Assembly: GCA_964370765.1 (NCBI GenBank)
Contig: CAYJKW010000003.1
Span: 4,145-68,144, forward strand
Reading direction: 5' to 3'
DNA from: CAYJBH01 sp964370765
Lineage (GTDB): Bacteria; Bacillota; Clostridia; Oscillospirales; Ruminococcaceae
DNA: 64,000 nt
Shown: in pieces, positions 60,346-64,000 of the stretch
How the letters are laid out: every line of letters starts with the position of its first letter
Position numbering within the stretch: position 1 is the first letter of the stretch
Notes under the pieces: model-generated
What the model saw: only the letters and a program-made list of their open reading frames with translations
Databases searched by the model: none
Told to the model about the DNA's origin: nothing
Position numbers and translations under genes: made by a program

Positions 60346-61170
60346 TCACTTTCTTGTACCTATCACACCACGAATAGTGTGATTTAGATCCATGACCGTA
60401 TTGGTCATTAAATTTTCCTTTTTAAATATATCTGCTACATCCAACTCTCTAAACGTTGGAATTTCGACAATAATGTTGCCGTTATATTTAAGCTTAGTAT
60501 GGTATTTTTTTGCTAGTAGCCTGTAAAAATATAGGTCTGACGGCTCGAATAGCGCAGTGTCCGGCTCATAGGATAGTTCCGGCGCAAGCTCCTTTTTATC
60601 ACTGTAAGGTATATAGGGAGGGTTAGAGATTATTAATGATATGCTGTTATCGCTAATACTTTTATAAAAATCCTCGATATCGGCCTGTATTGGCTCTATT
60701 CCGCTACCCTTAACATTTTTATCAAGATACCCATATGCATCGGAATATTTCTCTATGGCTAAAATCCTTGCTGTAGGGACGAATCTCTTTATTCCCAGCG
60801 CAAGTGCACCACTTCCGGCACAAAGGTCCAGTACAACGGGCTTGCACTCAGCCTGCAGTAGTTCGATTGCTTTTTCTACTAAGCATTCACTATCCGGACG
60901 GGGGCAAAGCACACCTTTTCCAACCTTAAGCGGTATACCCATAAACTCCCATTCGCCCAAAATATACTGTAGAGGTTCACCGCAAAGACGCTTTTCGACC
61001 ATAGTAGTCATTTCGTGATATTGCTCATCGCTAACAGTTTCACACCCCGGTAGTCGTGGGTCACGGTCTGTTATAGCCATAACCATAAGCCGTGCCTCGT
61101 ATGCCGGATTATCTACCTTTGAGGATAAAGCCTGTGTTAGTGCTATAACAATATCTTTACCACTCGGCAT
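60346..61170 (-). CDS. prmC: Release-factor glutamine methyltransferase PrmC
   Basis: A 274-residue SAM-dependent methyltransferase that methylates the GGQ glutamine of release factors. The SAM-binding motif VLDLCAGSGALALGI and the catalytic NPPYIPYSDK are present. It overlaps the DUF1385 gene by 14 bases; the DUF1385-prmC pair usually precedes prfA in Firmicutes, but here an AI-2E-family gene takes that place. Confidence 0.93.
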   Translation of the reverse strand: MPSGKDIVIALTQALSSKVDNPAYEARLMVMAITDRDPRLPGCETVSDEQYHEMTTMVEKRLCGEPLQYILGEWEFMGIPLKVGKGVLCPRPDSECLVEKAIELLQAECKPVVLDLCAGSGALALGIKRFVPTARILAIEKYSDAYGYLDKNVKGSGIEPIQADIEDFYKSISDNSISLIISNPPYIPYSDKKELAPELSYEPDTALFEPSDLYFYRLLAKKYHTKLKYNGNIIVEIPTFRELDVADIFKKENLMTNTVMDLNHTIRGVIGTRK

Positions 61171-62086
61171 CGGTTTTGTGCTCCGGAAGAACGGGCTCTA
61201 CTGCAGCAATAGCAATCTCTATCATACTATCGTCCGGCTCAAACGTTGTAAGATTTTGCAACATAAGTCCGGGTGCTGAGATTATTCTTGTAAATAAATT
61301 ATCGTGTTTACCGGCAAATTTAATGATTTCGTAGGAAATTCCTATAACAACAGGTAGAAGAGCGAGTTTATATACAACACGTATTAATGGGCTGCCCCAA
61401 CTTAACATGGAGTTAATCAATATACTAATTATAATTACTATTAGCAAGAAACTTGTACCACAACGTGGGTGAAACCTTGAAAAACCACGTACATTTTCTA
61501 CAGTTAGTTCCTTGCCTGCCTCGTAACAAAATATTGTTTTATGTTCGGCACCATGGTAGCCAAATGTTCGCTTAATATCGGGTAGTCTTGAGCAAAGCGC
61601 AAGGTATACAACAAAGATAACAAGTTTAAACACGCCCTCTAATACTGCCCGAAACCCCTCTAGTGGTAAAAAGTAGTTGACCGCAACAGTCAAGTACGTT
61701 GGTAGTAGCATAAACAAAAATATTGCAAGCGCTACACCTAAAATCATTGCAATAACGCCAAATACCTTTTCTACCTTGTCACCAAACTTTTCGTTAAGAA
61801 ATTTTTCGAACTTACTTTTTTCCTCCTGTTGTGCCTCCTCGGTCATCGCTATATCGGCCGATCTCATAAGGCACGAATAGCCGGATTTAAGAGTTGAAAC
61901 CATTATAAATATGCCGCGTATAAAAGGGAATTTAGATATTTTTTTTGGGTGTATATCCCATTGTTCGGTGTGTATCTCACCATCCGGTTTTCTTACTGCC
62001 ATACAGCCTTTTAAGGGGCTTTTCATCATAATACCTTCTAGCAGAGCCTGCCCGCCGATAGATGTTTTAAAATCATGTTTAGACAT
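61157..62086 (-). CDS. DUF1385 membrane protein
   Basis: A 309-residue protein starting with KTSIGGQALLEGIMMKSP, the hallmark of DUF1385, and containing four membrane segments in the second half plus the conserved FGYHGAEHKTIFCYEAGKEL and RFHPRCGTSFLLIV. The His/Cys content suggests a metal site. Function is not established; conserved linkage to prmC hints at translation or envelope maintenance. It has its own promoter at 62129-62157. Confidence 0.9.
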   Translation of the reverse strand: MSKHDFKTSIGGQALLEGIMMKSPLKGCMAVRKPDGEIHTEQWDIHPKKISKFPFIRGIFIMVSTLKSGYSCLMRSADIAMTEEAQQEEKSKFEKFLNEKFGDKVEKVFGVIAMILGVALAIFLFMLLPTYLTVAVNYFLPLEGFRAVLEGVFKLVIFVVYLALCSRLPDIKRTFGYHGAEHKTIFCYEAGKELTVENVRGFSRFHPRCGTSFLLIVIIISILINSMLSWGSPLIRVVYKLALLPVVIGISYEIIKFAGKHDNLFTRIISAPGLMLQNLTTFEPDDSMIEIAIAAVEPVLPEHKTDAEW

Positions 62087-62128
62087 TTATTTTCCTGTTC
62101 ATTTTTTTTACTATACATTAGTAGTTTT

Positions 62129-62157
62129 AGTATAACATATTATTGCAATAATAACAA
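62129..62157 (-). promoter_or_regulatory. Promoter of the DUF1385-prmC unit
   Basis: On the minus strand TTGTTA (62152-62157), 17 bp, TATACT (62129-62134), about 40 bp before the ATG. Confidence 0.65.
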
Positions 62158-62214
62158 CAAAAAATATATTGCAGATATTGCCATTAAGAGTGCCAAAGCT
62201 ATAGATAGCGATGC

Positions 62215-62243
62215 TTGTCATCCTGATAAAAATATGTTATTAT
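62215..62243 (+). promoter_or_regulatory. Promoter of the fchA-folD operon
   Basis: TTGTCA (62215-62220), 17 bp, TATTAT (62238-62243), about 28 bp before the ATG. Confidence 0.7.
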
Positions 62244-62271
62244 TGTAAAAATATTATTATGGAGGATTATG

Positions 62272-62901
62272 ATGAATTTCATGAACGAAAGCTGCATTGA
62301 ATTTATCGATAAACTATCCTCTGCTGCGCCTACACCGGGCGGCGGCGGCGGATCGGCATATGTTGGTGCGGTAGGCATGGCATTAGGTAACATGGTCGGC
62401 AGTTTAACGATAGGCAAGAAAAAATATGCTGATGTGCAGGAAGATATTATAACTCTTAATGATAAGGCGAAAAAACTACAGGAAAACCTTATAGAACTTG
62501 TTAGGCGTGATGCCGAGGTTTTTGAGCCGCTATCTAAAGCTTATTCTCTGCCCAAGGACACCCCACAACAGCAGGAGCATAAAGATAAGATTATGGAGGA
62601 TGCACTTGTTGAGTGTTGCTTAGTTCCGATGGAGATCATGGAGTGTTGCTGTAAAGCCATCCAACTTCACAAGGAGTATGCCGAAAAGGGTACTGCTATT
62701 GCTATAAGTGATGTAGGTGTGGGTGTTGCTTGCTGTAATGCTGCACTTAAAGGTGCATCGCTTAATGTGTTTATTAACACAAAGTTTATGAAAAATCGCA
62801 CGGTAGCACAGGAGTTTAACGAAAAGGCAGAGGGGCTGCTTAAAGAGTTTTGCCCAATGGCTGACGAAATTTTTGATGATGTCCAAAGACGATTCATTTA
62901 A
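62272..62901 (+). CDS. fchA: Methenyltetrahydrofolate cyclohydrolase, FchA/FTCD-C family
   Basis: A 209-residue helical protein of the formiminotransferase-cyclodeaminase C-domain family. The glycine-rich folate-binding segment TPGGGGGSAYVGAVGMALGNM is near residues 19-38. Stand-alone members are usually called FchA, which opens the methenyl-THF ring to 10-formyl-THF, or act as formimino-THF cyclodeaminase. GGAGG precedes two consecutive ATG codons; the second (62272) gives the better six-base spacing. It is followed by folD after 39 bases, so one-carbon folate interconversion is the shared task. Confidence 0.87.
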   Translation: MNFMNESCIEFIDKLSSAAPTPGGGGGSAYVGAVGMALGNMVGSLTIGKKKYADVQEDIITLNDKAKKLQENLIELVRRDAEVFEPLSKAYSLPKDTPQQQEHKDKIMEDALVECCLVPMEIMECCCKAIQLHKEYAEKGTAIAISDVGVGVACCNAALKGASLNVFINTKFMKNRTVAQEFNEKAEGLLKEFCPMADEIFDDVQRRFI

Positions 62902-62940
62902 CTTTAAGTATTATAACGATTTTACATAACCGGAGGTATA

Positions 62941-63786
62941 ATGACTAAGCATCTTAAAGGGGCACCTGTAGCGGCTGCACTATGTGAAAAGGCTAAGGAG
63001 ATTGCACAGGAGATTTCGGTAACTCCGACACTTGCAATTGTAAGGGTCGGCGACAAGGAGGACGATCTATATTATCAGCGCAGTGCAATAAAACGCTGTG
63101 AGGGTATAGGACAGAAGGTACAGTTATCGGAGCTTCCTATAACTATAACTCAGCAGGAGCTGATGTCGGAGATAGTACGATTAAACAATGATGATAGTAT
63201 TCATGGTGTTCTTTTACTTAGACCCTTACCAAAGCATATAGATGAAAATCTAATCTGCAATACTCTTGATGCAAAAAAGGATATCGATGGCATTACCGAT
63301 GCATCACTTGCCGGTGTGTTTTGTGCAAATGGTGTTGGATTTGCTCCGTGTACTGCACGTGCATGTATGGAGATTTTGGATTACTATGGCGTGGAGCTTG
63401 CCGGAAAAAGGGCAACAGTTGTTGGTAGGAGCCTTGTTGTAGGTAAGCCGGTAGCCATGATGCTTACCGGAAAAAATGCAACTGTAACAATATGCCATAC
63501 AAAAACTGCTGATATGGCGGCCGAGTGTAGTTCGGCCGAGATACTTATCGTAAGTGCCGGTCGTGCGGCGGTTATAAAAGAGGAGCATCTATGTGATGGT
63601 CAGACGGTAGTTGATGTAGGTATTAATGTAGATGAAGGTGGCAACCTTTGTGGCGATGTTAAGTCAGCCGCGGCAGAGGAAAAAGATCTTGCATATACAC
63701 CGGTGCCGGGTGGTGTAGGTGTAGTTACTACTGCAGTTTTAGCCTGCCAACTTGCCGAGGCAGCGAAGGGTTTAGCTGCGAATTAA
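62941..63786 (+). CDS. folD: FolD-family methylenetetrahydrofolate dehydrogenase, probably monofunctional
   Basis: A 281-residue FolD protein. NAD(P)-binding motif VVGRSLVVGKPVAMML, KKDIDGIT and TPVPGGVGVVTTAVL are normal. In the substrate site, the Tyr-x3-Lys pair of bifunctional enzymes is Tyr45 followed by Ala49, and the glutamine in the QLPLP motif is replaced by Leu93 (LLRPLP). Both residues are needed for cyclohydrolase activity in characterised enzymes, so dehydrogenase activity alone is likely here, with the upstream fchA supplying the missing step. GGAGG precedes the ATG. The gene ends at a clear terminator. Confidence 0.9.
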   Translation: MTKHLKGAPVAAALCEKAKEIAQEISVTPTLAIVRVGDKEDDLYYQRSAIKRCEGIGQKVQLSELPITITQQELMSEIVRLNNDDSIHGVLLLRPLPKHIDENLICNTLDAKKDIDGITDASLAGVFCANGVGFAPCTARACMEILDYYGVELAGKRATVVGRSLVVGKPVAMMLTGKNATVTICHTKTADMAAECSSAEILIVSAGRAAVIKEEHLCDGQTVVDVGINVDEGGNLCGDVKSAAAEEKDLAYTPVPGGVGVVTTAVLACQLAEAAKGLAAN

Positions 63787-63823
63787 CGGTAAAAAATTAA
63801 AAAGATTTATAAATAGTTTAAAG

Positions 63824-63853
63824 CAGGGTGGTTAATTCCATCCTGTTTTTTTT
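63824..63853 (+). terminator. Terminator after folD
   Basis: Stem 63824-63831 with 63838-63845 (CAGGGTGG/CCATCCTG, one wobble), a six-base loop and eight T residues. The remaining 147 bases to the window end show no gene I can support. Confidence 0.9.
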
Positions 63854-64000
63854 GGATATATTGCTTTGTATTGTCTTTGAAATGAATAGGTTCAATGTTC
63901 AACATGCACAAAATTGGCTAAATCGTAAAATTAATTTTAAATTTAGGCTAAAGTTTTAAAAAAACGTGGCGATGTAATAAGCAGAGACGCAAATGAGGCG

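Noticed and set aside
63950..64000. GACGCAAA near the window end resembling a c-di-GMP (GEMM) riboswitch
   Set aside because: The upstream GEMM features are not recognisable and the sequence is cut by the window edge, so the match of one short motif is not enough.
1..64000. tRNA, rRNA, CRISPR arrays, insertion sequences, prophage genes or attachment sites
   Set aside because: No cloverleaf, repeat-spacer pattern, transposase, integrase or structural phage gene was recognised on reading; a tRNAscan-SE and CRISPR search would settle this.

Overview
The window looks like a chromosomal segment of a low-to-moderate G+C Gram-positive anaerobe of the class Clostridia, perhaps a gut Oscillospirales/Lachnospirales type. 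The evidence is the DnaD plus DnaC/DnaI-like pair, CdaA/CdaR, an LtaS-type enzyme, HemZ, AGGAGG ribosome sites, TTGACA/TATAAT promoters and TGA used as stop. No rRNA, tRNA, CRISPR array, insertion sequence or prophage was found. The lineage is an inference from gene content.

Layout. 1-5.0 kb (minus strand): thyA, folA, glgB, a response regulator with an HD-GYP domain and a PAS protein cut by the window edge, probably one operon from a clear promoter at 5.06-5.08 kb. 5.2-9.5 kb (plus): DnaD-like protein, DnaC/DnaI-like ATPase, alanine racemase and a eukaryotic-type hexokinase, tightly coupled. 9.6-14.2 kb (plus): three cyclic-di-GMP proteins (degenerate GGDEF plus EAL, then two membrane GGDEF proteins). 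14.3-19.7 kb (minus): an alpha-galactoside import and cleavage operon (binding protein, two permeases, GH36) with a divergent AraC regulator at 20.1 kb. 21.1-23.0 kb: a two-component system. 23.0-25.5 kb (minus): an MBOAT acyltransferase and an SGNH-type partner.

25.7-34.3 kb is the most unusual part. A lasso-peptide-type maturation set is arranged divergently. On the minus strand are a B2 transglutaminase-like protease, a B1/PqqD-like recognition protein and two HPr-kinase-like proteins. On the plus strand are an ABC exporter, a polyprenyl-phosphate sugar transferase, a membrane-anchored thioredoxin and a lasso-cyclase/asparagine-synthetase homologue. No precursor peptide gene is visible in the gaps between these genes. 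The combination of two kinases, a thioredoxin and a phosphoglycosyl transferase suggests either a lasso peptide with extra modifications encoded elsewhere or a different use of the machinery.

34.3-37.9 kb (plus): rpmG-secE-nusG-rplK-rplA, an L10-type leader, rplJ-rplL and a strong terminator; rpoB/rpoC do not follow. 38-47.6 kb (plus): a small membrane protein, an IspD-IspF fusion, cdaA-cdaR, recJ, relA/spoT, an MBL hydrolase and hemZ, nearly all overlapping or within a few bases, so isoprenoid synthesis, c-di-AMP and (p)ppGpp genes are translationally coupled. 47.6-54.0 kb: a Nudix hydrolase, a DUF1624 membrane protein, an M29 aminopeptidase, thiI and secA. 54.2-62.1 kb: an EamA transporter, an orphan ParB-like protein with two abutting palindromes at its promoter, an LtaS-like sulfatase, a zinc-ribbon membrane protein with Gln/His repeats, an AI-2E-family permease, prmC and a DUF1385 protein. 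62.2-63.8 kb (plus): fchA-folD, in which FolD lacks the usual cyclohydrolase lysine and glutamine, so the two genes may divide the work of the normally bifunctional enzyme.
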